Shown here: one piece after another, positions 34,153 to 42,335 of the stretch
Numbering within the stretch: position 1 is the stretch's first letter
Layout: every line of letters begins with the position of its first letter
Notes under the pieces: model-generated
Seen by the model: the letters and a program-made list of their open reading frames with translations, nothing else
Database searches by the model: none
Told to the model about the DNA's origin: nothing
Made by a program: the position numbers and the translations under genes
Assembly: GCA_002726085.1 (NCBI GenBank)
Contig: PBRZ01000067.1
Coordinates: 1 to 44,746 of the forward strand
DNA: 44,746 nucleotides
Source: Acidobacteriota bacterium
Lineage (GTDB): Bacteria > Acidobacteriota > Vicinamibacteria > Vicinamibacterales > UBA8438
Reading direction: 5' to 3'

Positions 34153-35448
34153 CTAATCACCCGGGGCGAAACGGCTCACAGGGACGGACCCTTCGGGAAG
34201 ATCTTGCGAGGCGGCGGCCTCGACCCCGGCGAAGAAGCGCGCGAGTCGTAGGGAGAGCGAGGGTAGCTTGTTGGCCAAGGAGACGTTCGTGGTCACCGCG
34301 ACGACGATGCCGTGCTCGGGCAGCGTCAGCAACGAGGTGAAACCACCAACCGAGCTTCCACCGTGCCCGAATATCGTCGCCTTCGCCTCCGGACCGAGGG
34401 GGGCGGACCCGACAAACCAGCCGAGGCCGTAACCCGTCGATTCGCCGGACTCGAGCGTGAGCGGCGTTCGCAACAGGTCGAGCGTCTCGGAACGCAGCAG
34501 GCGTCCGTCGAGCGTCGCGAGGCCGAAGCGGACGACGTCGGACGGCGTCGACAGGACCGCGCCCGCCCCCTGGATGCACGAGTTGTCGGCGTCGTTGGCG
34601 TCCTCGACGGCGTTGCCACCGCCAAATGGCCAGTAGAAGTGCGTGCGCCGGGCCGCGGGCCGGAGGACGTCGTCGAACACCGTGTCCCGCATCTCCGACG
34701 GGTCGTAGACTTCGCGCTGCATGAAATCGAGAAACGGCTCGCCCGCGGCCGCCTCGACGACGGCGCCGACCAGCGTCCACCCGTAGCTCGAGTATCGGTA
34801 CCGGGTTCCGGGAGCGAAGCGCAGGGGATCGTCAGCGAAGTGCTCCAGCCCGTCGAGCGGGCTCTCACAGTGGTCGCGCATATACAGGAGCTCTTCGTCG
34901 AAAGGGGGGTGGCGCACGCCGGCGACGTGACCCATCAGCTGGCGCGTCGTGACAGGCCACGCCTTTTCGGGGAAGCCGGGCACGTAGTCGCGCACCGGCG
35001 CGTCGAGATCGAGCAGGCCACGCTCGTGGAGCAGGCCGACGGCCGTAGCGGTCATCGGCATTGCCACGCCCCCGACGCGGAACAGGGTCTTCGGCGTCAC
35101 CGGGCGCCGTTCGTCGAAATCGGCCCAGCCGAAGCCCTCGGCCCAGACGACCTCACTGGCTATGCCCACGGCGAGCGACAGGCCGGGAAGGTTCTCCTCG
35201 ACCACGAAGGCGCGGACGAACAGGCGAGCCCGATCGACGGCGTCGGCGTGCTCGGCTGCCGGGGGCTCGTCGATCTCGGAGTGCATCGCCGAGGCGTCGT
35301 TGCCGTGTATTTCGGCGTAACAGGCACTCCACGAGTTGACTGCGTCGCATATCTGAGTGCAGGCGGGGAGCAACGGTGTGGCCAGCATAAAGATCGCGGC
35401 TGGCGAGAACTGCAGGAGACGGCCGAAACGACTCGTTGCGTCATTCAT
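34153..35448 (-). CDS. Beta-lactamase/D-Ala-D-Ala-peptidase fold protein lacking the catalytic Ser and Lys
   Basis: A 431-residue exported protein of the class C beta-lactamase/esterase family (PF00144). ATG 35448 gives a signal (FSPAAIFMLATPLLPAC); the frame is open further upstream. Family landmarks: LPGLSLAVGIASEVVWAEGFGWAD, LMGHVAGVRHPP, the Y-x-x motif YSS at Tyr219, and the late FGHGGSSVGG motif. The first catalytic motif, normally S-x-x-K in a context like GSVSKPMTA, reads G127-V-A-M130-PMTA. Both the nucleophile and the general-base lysine are gone, so hydrolysis by the usual mechanism is impossible. The rest is well conserved and the frame is intact, so a binding or structural role is possible. 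Confidence 0.82.
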   Translation of the reverse strand: MNDATSRFGRLLQFSPAAIFMLATPLLPACTQICDAVNSWSACYAEIHGNDASAMHSEIDEPPAAEHADAVDRARLFVRAFVVEENLPGLSLAVGIASEVVWAEGFGWADFDERRPVTPKTLFRVGGVAMPMTATAVGLLHERGLLDLDAPVRDYVPGFPEKAWPVTTRQLMGHVAGVRHPPFDEELLYMRDHCESPLDGLEHFADDPLRFAPGTRYRYSSYGWTLVGAVVEAAAGEPFLDFMQREVYDPSEMRDTVFDDVLRPAARRTHFYWPFGGGNAVEDANDADNSCIQGAGAVLSTPSDVVRFGLATLDGRLLRSETLDLLRTPLTLESGESTGYGLGWFVGSAPLGPEAKATIFGHGGSSVGGFTSLLTLPEHGIVVAVTTNVSLANKLPSLSLRLARFFAGVEAAASQDLPEGSVPVSRFAPGD

Positions 35449-35542
35449 GTAGATAACTTGGCAATACAAAGTAACCACCGTCAAGCAGAATCTCGCAGCC
35501 GACAACGGGCGGGCAAGACGCTACCCTGTGGCAGGTGGCCAG

Positions 35543-35671
35543 GCGTGCCCGTTGCACGAGATCCAGAGCTTGATGGGACACGCATCGCTGACGACGACTC
35601 AGCGGTATCTCAATGCCACGGTCGAGTCGCTAGAGGAATCCGTGAAGGTCCTGGAGCAGCAGGTTGGCTGA
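35543..35671 (+). pseudogene. Tyrosine recombinase (integrase) C-terminal tail
   Basis: An in-frame stretch of about 43 codons ends at TGA 35669-35671 and reads CPLHEIQSLMGHASLTTTQR then YLNATVESLEESV. This is the end of a phage-type integrase, with the conserved H in LMGHAS and the catalytic Tyr in TTQRY. The upstream catalytic domain (Arg, His-x-x-Arg) is not present, and no start codon or ribosome binding site fits. It is a remnant of a mobile element. The remaining 35449-35542 and 35672-35765 show nothing else. Confidence 0.75.
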
Positions 35672-35765
35672 CTTCCGGTCATCCTGCTGTCATTCACCGG
35701 AACTCGCCTCGGTTCTGAATCGACCACCCGACAATGAACACACGGATATCTGCTATGGTCTCGTC

Positions 35766-37403
35766 ATGACCCAACGCCTGTTCCTCCCAATGGTGTTCCT
35801 GGTGATCGGTGCGCTCGCAGCCGCGCCGCACGCGCAAACACCGACGGCTGAGACGCGACCGTTTACCCCGGTGTCGGCCGCGCGGCTGCTCAACGCCGAG
35901 GACGAGCCGCACAACTGGCTGATGTACTCGGGCGACTACAAGAGCCAGCGCTACAGCGGGCTCGACCAGATTGACCGGGGCAACGTCGCGGATCTGCAGA
36001 TTCAGTGGGTCCACCAGCTCAGCGTGCTCGACCAGGCCGAGACGACGCCGCTCGTGGTGGATGGCGTGATGTACATCACCGAGTCGCCCAGCACGGTCAT
36101 CGCGGTCGAGGCGGCGACCGGCCGGCCCTACTGGCGATACGAGCATCCGCTGCCCGACGACATGGTCTTCTGCTGTGGGCGGAACAACCGGGGCGTGGCC
36201 GTCCAGGGCGACCACATCATCATGAGCACGCTCGACGCTCATTTGGTGGCGCTCGATCCGAAGACCGGAAGCGTGGTGTGGGAGACGGAAACCCAGGAGA
36301 CCAGCTCGGGCTACAGCAAGACGGCCGCGCCGCTAATCGTCGGTGACAAGGTGTTCAGCGGGGTGGCCGGTGGCGAGTACGGAATTCGCGGGTTCGTGGA
36401 CGCCTACAACATCAACACCGGCGAGCGTGAGTGGCGGTTCTTCACGACACCCGGCCCCGACAACCCGGACAGCCAGACCTGGTCTGGCGACTCGTGGCGC
36501 CGGGGCGGATCGGCCACCTGGATGACCGGCTCCTACGACCCGGAGCTGAACCTGGTCTACTGGGGCACCGGGAACCCGGGGCCGGACTACGACGGCACCG
36601 TGCGCATGGGCGATAACCTCTACTCCGACTCGGTAGTCGCGCTCGACGCTGACACCGGCGAGATGAAGTGGTATTTCCAGTTCACTCCGCACGACATTCA
36701 CGACTGGGACGCGACGCAGATTCCGATTCTCGCCGACACGACGTTCAACGGCGAGCAACGGAAGTTGATGCTCTTTCCGAACCGGAATGCCTTCTTCTAC
36801 GTGCTGGACCGCGAGACCGGCGAGTTCCTGCTCGGCACGCCCTACGCGAAGCAGACCTGGGCCGACGGACTCGACTCGAACGGCCGGCCGATTCTCATCC
36901 CGGGCAAGGAGCCGTCCGAAGACGGCACCGTGGTGTCCCCCGCCATCACCGGCGGGTCCAACTGGTGGTCCCCGTCCTACAGCCCACGCACCGACCTGCT
37001 GTATGTGATGGCCTACGACGCCGAGACGCGGTACTACATCCGCAAGACCGCCTACGATGAGGGTGACAGCTATCGTGCCGGCGGCGGTGAGAGCCCCGAA
37101 TCACCCGAGGGGTATCACCGCGCAGTGCGCGCCCTCTCGCCCCAGACCGGCGAGCTGCGCTGGGAGTTTCCGGTCAATCCGCGGTCGACGTCCGGGTTGA
37201 TGTCGACGGCCGGTGATCTCGTCTTCGGCGGCACGGCCGACGGCTTCTTCTTCGCGCTTGATGCGGAGACCGGCGAAGAGCTCTGGCACAAGTCGGTCGG
37301 TGGGCGTGTCCACGCGGCGCCGATGGCCTATGCGGTCGACGGGAAGCAATACGTCACCATTGCGGCCGGCAACGCCATCTTCTCGTTCGCGCTCCCAGAC
37401 TGA
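35766..37403 (+). CDS. PQQ-dependent alcohol dehydrogenase, second copy
   Basis: A 545-residue periplasmic quinoprotein closely related to the one at 26436. ATG 35766 gives signal LPMVFLVIGALAAAPHAQ. Same signatures: WLMYSGDYKSQRYSGLDQID, C136-C137 (FCCGRNN), GGEYGIRGFVDAYNINTGE, YWGTGNPGPDYDG, and HDIHDWDATQ with Asp313 and Asp315 in the D-x-D arrangement that suggests a lanthanide rather than calcium. It ends KQYVTIAAGNAIFSFALPD. Unlike the first copy it has no cytochrome gene beside it, so it must pass electrons to a cytochrome encoded elsewhere. TATGGT six bases before the ATG may be a -10 box of a leaderless transcript. Confidence 0.9.
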   Translation: MTQRLFLPMVFLVIGALAAAPHAQTPTAETRPFTPVSAARLLNAEDEPHNWLMYSGDYKSQRYSGLDQIDRGNVADLQIQWVHQLSVLDQAETTPLVVDGVMYITESPSTVIAVEAATGRPYWRYEHPLPDDMVFCCGRNNRGVAVQGDHIIMSTLDAHLVALDPKTGSVVWETETQETSSGYSKTAAPLIVGDKVFSGVAGGEYGIRGFVDAYNINTGEREWRFFTTPGPDNPDSQTWSGDSWRRGGSATWMTGSYDPELNLVYWGTGNPGPDYDGTVRMGDNLYSDSVVALDADTGEMKWYFQFTPHDIHDWDATQIPILADTTFNGEQRKLMLFPNRNAFFYVLDRETGEFLLGTPYAKQTWADGLDSNGRPILIPGKEPSEDGTVVSPAITGGSNWWSPSYSPRTDLLYVMAYDAETRYYIRKTAYDEGDSYRAGGGESPESPEGYHRAVRALSPQTGELRWEFPVNPRSTSGLMSTAGDLVFGGTADGFFFALDAETGEELWHKSVGGRVHAAPMAYAVDGKQYVTIAAGNAIFSFALPD

Positions 37404-37489
37404 CCACTCGGGACCGACGGGCGAGCCTATCTGACCAGACCGAATGCCGCACTTGGTGGCGAGTACAACTTCGCCGCGCCGGTTCTTAT

Positions 37490-37633
37490 TCAGTGCTGCC
37501 AAAGTCCGTGGTGGATGCCGCCCTGCATGAAGATGGCGAACGTGCCGTGGCCGGGGATCTTCATCGGCGGGTGCGCGATCTCGTCGCCGGCGTCGACGTC
37601 CTTCGTCACGATCTCAAGGTAGTGGATCTGCAT
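37490..37633 (-). pseudogene. VOC (glyoxalase-fold) protein with internal deletion
   Basis: A 47-codon open frame. It begins MQIHYLEIVTKDVDA, the standard N-terminus of a VOC family protein, and jumps at once to EIAHPPMKIPGHGTFAIFMQ and GGIHHGLWQH, the standard C-terminus. About 60-70 central residues of the usual 110-120 are missing, yet the frame is preserved. It is most likely a dead gene after in-frame deletion; a tiny product could still be made. The rest of 37404-37757 shows nothing recognisable. Confidence 0.75.
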
Positions 37634-37757
37634 GGGCGCGATTGTACCCGCGGCGCCGAGCGTCGAGCCCCACGTTGCGCTGAGGTCCGCCCCCGGACTT
37701 CCGTGCCCACCTTGCGCGGCCGATGGGGTTCTCCGACGTGGTCCGGCTCTTGGCGGC

Positions 37758-38801
37758 TCACGCACCCGACAGGAACCGGCACAGGTGCTCGTCAGCGAGC
37801 AGGCGACGGCCCTGGTCACGCCCCCGGTCAAACGTGCGCATGATGACGGCGGGGTCGAAGCAGAGAAAGCCGGCCTCGACCTCATGGTCGGGATGAATGA
37901 CCAGGAGCGTGTCGTCCGCCAGGGCGCGAGCGACGGCGGGATGGGCGTTCAGCGTGCGCCGTCGCATGCTCGTTTCCCAGAGGCGTCCGTTCGGATCGCA
38001 ACAGCAGACCACCGTCCTTGGCGCGGCCGCCCAGCGTGCTAGATCATGGAAGCGCGGGTCGTCTTCGAAGGTGGCCATTGGCATCTTCAAGGCGAATCCC
38101 CCATCGACGAAGATGGCCGAGGCGTCGTCCGGATGCGCGCCGTCGGGAGAGAGCAGGGCCGGGGAGAGCGCAGGACCCATAGCCAGCGGCACCAGACATG
38201 ACGCCTCGATCACACAGTGATAGTTCTGCCGTGTGAGCGGGCGCACGAACTCCGAGTGCAGCGCGACTGGCAGGTTGGTGGCGAACACCACCGGGTCCAG
38301 GTGGTAGCGCGGCAGGTACTTGAGTGGCCTGGAAAGCTTGCGCGTGGCGGCCATCGCAAACAGTCTGACCAGATCGGCGCGCCCCGTCTGGCGTCCGTCG
38401 AGACGTCGCACCCGCGACGTGAAGACGAGCAGAGTGCGCCGGCCGGCATCGTCGAATACGCCGTCGAGCTCCGCCTCACCCATGACGTAACGGATGGAGG
38501 CGTGCAGGTGGCTGCGAAAGCGGCTGCGCGGCCAGTCGTTGGCCACGAACGAGGCCAGCGGATACCGCCTCGGCATGTCATCGGCGCCCCACGCCGACCA
38601 GCCCTTCAGGACGGTCGCCTCGGTGCCGGTGGCGACATCGGCGGCGGCGTAGCCTCCGGCGGACGCGCCCATCACGACCGCTGGATAGCCCCCCTGCCGA
38701 CGAGTCCATTGCATCAACTCGTACAGGACGCCGCCCTGCCACGCGCCGCGACCGGCGCCGCCGGAATCGAGAATCCACACGCAGGATGTCGACGAGCGCA
38801 T
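37758..38801 (-). CDS. Patatin-like phospholipase
   Basis: A 347-residue cytoplasmic patatin family hydrolase. The oxyanion loop is DSGGAGRGAWQGGVL near residue 12, the nucleophile elbow is G45-A-S47-A-G49 with Ser47, and the catalytic Asp lies in FVDGGFALKMP. The family fold, with the Ser-Asp dyad, cleaves acyl esters from lipids. ATG 38801 is chosen because it sits ten codons before the oxyanion loop; the frame is open upstream to 39026 without homology. No signal peptide. It lies upstream of nothing on its own strand except the glucose/sorbosone dehydrogenase gene, 246 bases away; that gap shows nothing recognisable. Confidence 0.85.
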   Translation of the reverse strand: MRSSTSCVWILDSGGAGRGAWQGGVLYELMQWTRRQGGYPAVVMGASAGGYAAADVATGTEATVLKGWSAWGADDMPRRYPLASFVANDWPRSRFRSHLHASIRYVMGEAELDGVFDDAGRRTLLVFTSRVRRLDGRQTGRADLVRLFAMAATRKLSRPLKYLPRYHLDPVVFATNLPVALHSEFVRPLTRQNYHCVIEASCLVPLAMGPALSPALLSPDGAHPDDASAIFVDGGFALKMPMATFEDDPRFHDLARWAAAPRTVVCCCDPNGRLWETSMRRRTLNAHPAVARALADDTLLVIHPDHEVEAGFLCFDPAVIMRTFDRGRDQGRRLLADEHLCRFLSGA

Positions 38802-39047
38802 CGGTTCTGGTAGATCTACCGCAAACGCCGGGAGACGATCTCGATGAGGGTGCCGGCCCGATTCCGGCCAATCCCCGACGTGATATTTGGTCCTGTACTT
38901 CGGATGAACCTTCGACTTCACCCTGAGATTGTCGGCCAGGGGACGTGGACCTCGCCACCGGATCGGTCGACCGTGGCCTGCCACGAGACTGGACAATCCT
39001 GCACCAGCGCCGATGACCGGCGGCATCGCGCCGGTCGTGCCGAAGCG

Positions 39048-40277
39048 CTACGGAGCGGGCTCGATCCTCAGCACGGCTCCATCTTGCATGTCGGTGGTCA
39101 GATACAGGAACCCGTCGGGGCCCTGCTTGACGTCACGAATTCGCTGACCCAGCTCGGGAAGCAGCGCTTGGCGTCGGCTCTCCAGTTTCTGCGCATTGAA
39201 CATGACCCGGGAAAGTTGTGTGCCGGCGAGCCCCCCTGCGAACAGGTCGCCCTTCCACTCGGGAAACTTGTCCCCTGTGTAGAACGCCATGCCCGAAATG
39301 GCGATGGAGGGCTTGTAGTACGTGAACGGCTCTTCCATGCCCGGTGCGGCGGTTGGCGGCTGGATCGTGGGTGGCGGCAACCCTGACCTCGCGCCTTCCG
39401 GGTCGTTCGAGTACGCCCGTCCATAGGTGACCACGGGCCAGCCATAGTTCAAGCCGGACCGGATGATGTTGATCTCGTCGCCGCGCTGCGGGCCGTTCTC
39501 CGTCTCCCACAGCTGGCCCGTCTGGGGATGGAACGCCATGCCGATGGCGTTCCGGATACCGAGCGCGAAGATCTCCGGCCGATAGCCGGGCCGACCCACA
39601 AAGGGATTGTCCTCGGGCACAGTGCCGTCCTCATTGAGCCGAAGGATCTTGCCGCCGTGGTGGTCCGGGTCCTGCGCCCAGGTCGTTTCACCCAGGCTTT
39701 CCTGGAATCCAGGAGCCCCAATAGCCACACAGAGCTTCCCGTCGGGCCCGAAGATGATCCGTGCGGCGGAGGGGCCGTCGGTCCAGGAGGCGGACTCGAA
39801 GATCTCGCGGACATCGGTGAACTGATGGTCTTCCAGCCGTGCCCGGACGATGACGGCCGTCCGAAGTTGTTCCGCGCCGGGTTTGGGCTTCCAGAAGGCA
39901 ACGTACACAAGTTGATTCTCTGAGAAGCGGGGGTGGACCGCGATGTCTACGCCGGCCGTGTCTCGACGCTGGCTCTCGATACCAGGAGGAAGACCGGTGA
40001 TTGGCGTCGGGTCGAGAACGCCCGCGTGAATCAGGCGAACCGTAGTTCGGCTCTGCTCGGTGACCAGCATGTCGCCGTTGGGCAGAAACGCGAGCGCCCA
40101 CGGATACACGAGCCCCTTGATGGGCACGACCCGTACCCGCCCCGCCGGGCTACTCAAGACTTGAGGCATATCGGGCAGCGAGGTTGGCTCACGCTGCTGG
40201 GCTCGACCCGCTGGGAGCGCGAGCCCGACGGTCAACGTCACGACGGCGGCGGCCGAGATCCTCAATGAGCTCAACAT
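39048..40277 (-). CDS. PQQ-dependent glucose/sorbosone dehydrogenase-type protein (Yli-like), exported
   Basis: A 409-residue soluble quinoprotein of the GSDH family (PF07995), a six-bladed propeller that oxidises aldose sugars in the periplasm. Signal peptide ISAAAVVTLTVGLALPAGRAQ. Conserved features: LVYPWALAFLPNGDMLVTEQ, GVDIAVHPRFSENQLVYVAF, AARIIFGPDGKLCVAIG, HHGGKILRLNEDGTVPEDNPF, YRPEIFALGIRNAIGMAFHP, GDEINIIRSGLNYGWPVVTYG, and PSIAISGMAFYTGDKFPEW. The second H of HHGG and the GIRN loop are the expected PQQ and substrate positions. Start at ATG 40277. It forms no operon. Confidence 0.9.
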   Translation of the reverse strand: MLSSLRISAAAVVTLTVGLALPAGRAQQREPTSLPDMPQVLSSPAGRVRVVPIKGLVYPWALAFLPNGDMLVTEQSRTTVRLIHAGVLDPTPITGLPPGIESQRRDTAGVDIAVHPRFSENQLVYVAFWKPKPGAEQLRTAVIVRARLEDHQFTDVREIFESASWTDGPSAARIIFGPDGKLCVAIGAPGFQESLGETTWAQDPDHHGGKILRLNEDGTVPEDNPFVGRPGYRPEIFALGIRNAIGMAFHPQTGQLWETENGPQRGDEINIIRSGLNYGWPVVTYGRAYSNDPEGARSGLPPPTIQPPTAAPGMEEPFTYYKPSIAISGMAFYTGDKFPEWKGDLFAGGLAGTQLSRVMFNAQKLESRRQALLPELGQRIRDVKQGPDGFLYLTTDMQDGAVLRIEPAP

Positions 40278-40390
40278 GTGTTACCTCGCATCGGCGCGGC
40301 GCGCACCGCTGGTTCCCCGGCCTGCCGACGATCGGCTGGATTATAGAGGGAATCGACGGGCGGCGGTGACGACCTCCCTTTCCAGAGCTG

Positions 40391-40486
40391 GTGATGGCAC
40401 ATGGCGCGGACGGCACAGCGACGCGCGAGATCGTCCTCGCCCAAAACTGGTTCGACGAACTCCAGCGCCTCGTCCCCACCCCGTAG
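40391..40486 (+). pseudogene. C-terminal tail of an acidobacterial Ser/Thr kinase-WD40 protein
   Basis: An in-frame segment ending at TAG 40484-40486 reads ATREIVLAQNWFDELQRLVP. This resembles the closing segment of large acidobacterial kinase-TolB/WD40 fusion proteins (QNWFEELKRLVP-type). Nothing of the kinase or propeller precedes it. The region 40278-40711 otherwise holds only a GAGACG/CGTCTC hairpin at 40512-40533, placed as a terminator after this tail. Confidence 0.5.
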
Positions 40487-40711
40487 CGGCGTCTCGAAAA
40501 CTAGGGTCTTAGAGACGGGGACCCCTGCGTCTCGATATGGACCGCTGCCTCTGATCCACCTGCTCCTGGCATACGGCGCCCCCTGGTCCGTGGCCGTGGA
40601 CATGACGCCCGTCATGGCAGGGTGGCTTAGCTTCCATCAACGATCGGAATCTCAGATCGTATATCCACAGGTGCCGTGCACAGGTGCGGCGCTCGCTGGC
40701 CCAGGAAGCCA

Positions 40712-40879
40712 ATGGCTCTTGCCCCCGGCACCCGGTTGGGTCCCTATGAGGTCGCAACTCTTATTGGTGAGGGCGGCATGGGGGAGGTCTACCAGGCTCG
40801 AGACACCGAGCTCGGCCGGGACGTGGGTCTCAAAGTCTTGCCCGATGTCTTCACCAGCGATTCCGACCGCCTCGCGGCT
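40712..40879 (+). pseudogene. Ser/Thr kinase N-terminal stub 1
   Basis: ATG 40712 opens a frame reading LAPGTRLGPYEVATLIGEGG and MGEVYQARDTELGRDVGLKV, then LPDVFTSDSDRLAAF, the N-lobe of a PknB-type kinase with the glycine-rich loop and the AIKVLP-like strand. The usual catalytic lysine strand reads VGLKV, so the lysine is present. At codon 56 homology stops abruptly. The frame continues to 41011 through sequence that makes sense only on the other strand (peptidase fragment). Confidence 0.75.
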
Positions 40880-41041
40880 TTCGGTCCGGGAGGCGGTCAA
40901 GCACCTTGTCGCGGAACCGAGGGAACAACGTTCGTCGGACAGTACCGTGGCCACTACTTCGTACACGTCGTCGGTGCTCCGGAACAGCCGGCCGCTCGCG
41001 AACGTACGTAGATCGAGCCGGTCGATGAAGGGGCGGGTCAC
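40880..41041 (-). pseudogene. S9 (prolyl oligopeptidase) family fragment, antisense to kinase stub
   Basis: On the minus strand RPFIDRLDLRTFASGRLFR and STDDVYEVVATVLSDERCSL resemble a propeller blade segment of acidobacterial S9 peptidases (RPFLDRLDLKT...RLFRC...YE.VVALL-DD). The segment ends where the kinase stub begins, so the two were joined by a rearrangement near 40880. No N- or C-terminal parts are present. Confidence 0.5.
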
Positions 41042-41101
41042 GCACAGGGGGGTCGCTCACGAACGACCTCTGGGTTGATCACGGACAACAGGGAGGTTCA
41101 C

Positions 41102-42079
41102 ATGGACGACGGCACCCGCAGGGACTTCATGCAACAGGCGGCGGCGTTGGGCGGTGGTATCGTCGCCGGAGCCGTTCCAGCACTAGCCGCGACGTCAAGC
41201 CAGGTAACCTCGCAGACCGAGTCTCGTCCGATGTCGAAAACCTCGAAGCTTCGAGACCTGCTGCGGAGACCGGACATCACGGTCGTGCCCGAAGCCCACA
41301 GCGTGTTCGCCGCCAGATTGGCCGAGATCAACGGGTTCGAGGCGATCTATGTCGGCGGCAACATGATGGCTGCGATGTATCTCGGGGTCGAGGACTGGGG
41401 CTTGATTCAGACGAGCGAGCTGGTGGACATCGGGGGGCGGATTGCCGGCGGCGTGTCCGTTCCTGCAATCGTCGACGCCGATCAGGGCGGCGAGACGTCG
41501 CTCAATGCGTACCGCGCCATCCAGGCCTATGAACGAGCCGGCATCGCCGCGTTCCACATTGAAGACACGCTCAACCCGAAACACATGGGCGAGGGCCGCA
41601 GCGAGCTCATGCCCCTGGACGAAATGCTTCAGCGGATCTCGGCGGCTGTCGATGCGCGAACGGATCAGGATTTCGTGATCGTGTGCCGCACCGACTGTTT
41701 GATCCTCGGTCCGAATCGCGGCGAGACCGATGAGGCGATTCGCCGAGGCGTCGCGTTCGCCGAGGCGGGCGGAGACGCCTTCTTCGTGGTCGGCATGCGA
41801 CCCGAGCAGGCCGAGCGGATTGCGCGCGAGGTTCCGCTGCCTCTCATCTCGCTCAACATTCCCGTGCCCGAGGCTCGCGACGCGGGCGTTAGGGTGGCTA
41901 TACACGCCGTGCAGGTGTATCAGCCGGTCATGAAGCTGTACGAGACGATGATTCTGGGGCTCAAGGGGGAGGGTCGGTTTCCGAGGCAGGAACGCCTGTC
42001 CCGGGAGACTGTGGCACAGGTGATGCGAACGGCCGAGTATCAGAGGCTTGCCGAGCAGTGGAGTGAGATCCGAGGCTGA
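41102..42079 (+). CDS. Tat-exported isocitrate lyase/PEP mutase superfamily protein
   Basis: A 325-residue protein of the ICL/PEPM family (methylisocitrate lyase, PEP mutase, oxaloacetate hydrolase). ATG 41102 follows a strong GGGAGG and yields a twin-arginine signal TRRDFMQQAAALGGGIVAG; this is odd because family members are normally cytoplasmic. The barrel motifs are present: VPAIVDADQGGET (Mg2+ ligands) and AAFHIEDTLNPK. The lyase loop K-(R/K)-C-G-H reads K-H-M-G-E, so the catalytic Cys is replaced by Met. That argues against (methyl)isocitrate lyase activity. RTDCLILGPNRGETDEAI and PLISLNIPVPEARDAGV follow the family. Activity is unknown; hydrolase or C-P/C-C chemistry on an exported keto acid is possible. 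Confidence 0.82.
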   Translation: MDDGTRRDFMQQAAALGGGIVAGAVPALAATSSQVTSQTESRPMSKTSKLRDLLRRPDITVVPEAHSVFAARLAEINGFEAIYVGGNMMAAMYLGVEDWGLIQTSELVDIGGRIAGGVSVPAIVDADQGGETSLNAYRAIQAYERAGIAAFHIEDTLNPKHMGEGRSELMPLDEMLQRISAAVDARTDQDFVIVCRTDCLILGPNRGETDEAIRRGVAFAEAGGDAFFVVGMRPEQAERIAREVPLPLISLNIPVPEARDAGVRVAIHAVQVYQPVMKLYETMILGLKGEGRFPRQERLSRETVAQVMRTAEYQRLAEQWSEIRG

Positions 42080-42100
42080 AGGGCGCAACGGTAGCTTGCG

Positions 42101-42150
42101 GTCGGCATGGGTGAAGTCTACAAAGCTCGCGACACCCGCCGGGACCGCGT
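42101..42150 (+). pseudogene. Ser/Thr kinase N-lobe stub 2
   Basis: A short in-frame match, GMGEVYKARDTRRDR, covers the glycine-rich loop end and following strand of an acidobacterial PknB-type kinase. It lacks a start and everything downstream. It lies 21 bases before stub 3, so the two are separate remnants in tandem. Confidence 0.55.
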
Positions 42151-42170
42151 TGACTGCGTTGGATTGAACC

Positions 42171-42335
42171 GTGCCGCTTGATGCCGGTACGCAGCTCGGC
42201 CCGTACGAAATCCTCGCCGAAGTCGGCCACGGCGGCATGGGCGTCGTCTGCACGGTCCAGGACCCGCGCCTCGACCGCGGTGACGATCAGGGTCCTACCG
42301 CCCGAACTGACCCGGGACGAGACGGCCAAGCGTCG
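42171..42335 (+). pseudogene. Ser/Thr kinase N-terminal stub 3, frameshifted
   Basis: GTG 42171 opens LDAGTQLGPYEILAEVGHGG then MGVVCTVQDPRLDR, the kinase N-terminus. The continuation VTIRVLPPELTRDETAKR is in the next frame (around 42280), so an indel separates them. The usual lysine of AIKVLP is Arg here. Homology stops at about codon 55, the same point as stub 1, and runs into the two-copy repeat at 42332. Confidence 0.7.

Noticed and set aside
34312-35718. 468-codon plus-strand open frame
   Set aside because: Antisense shadow of the beta-lactamase-like gene.
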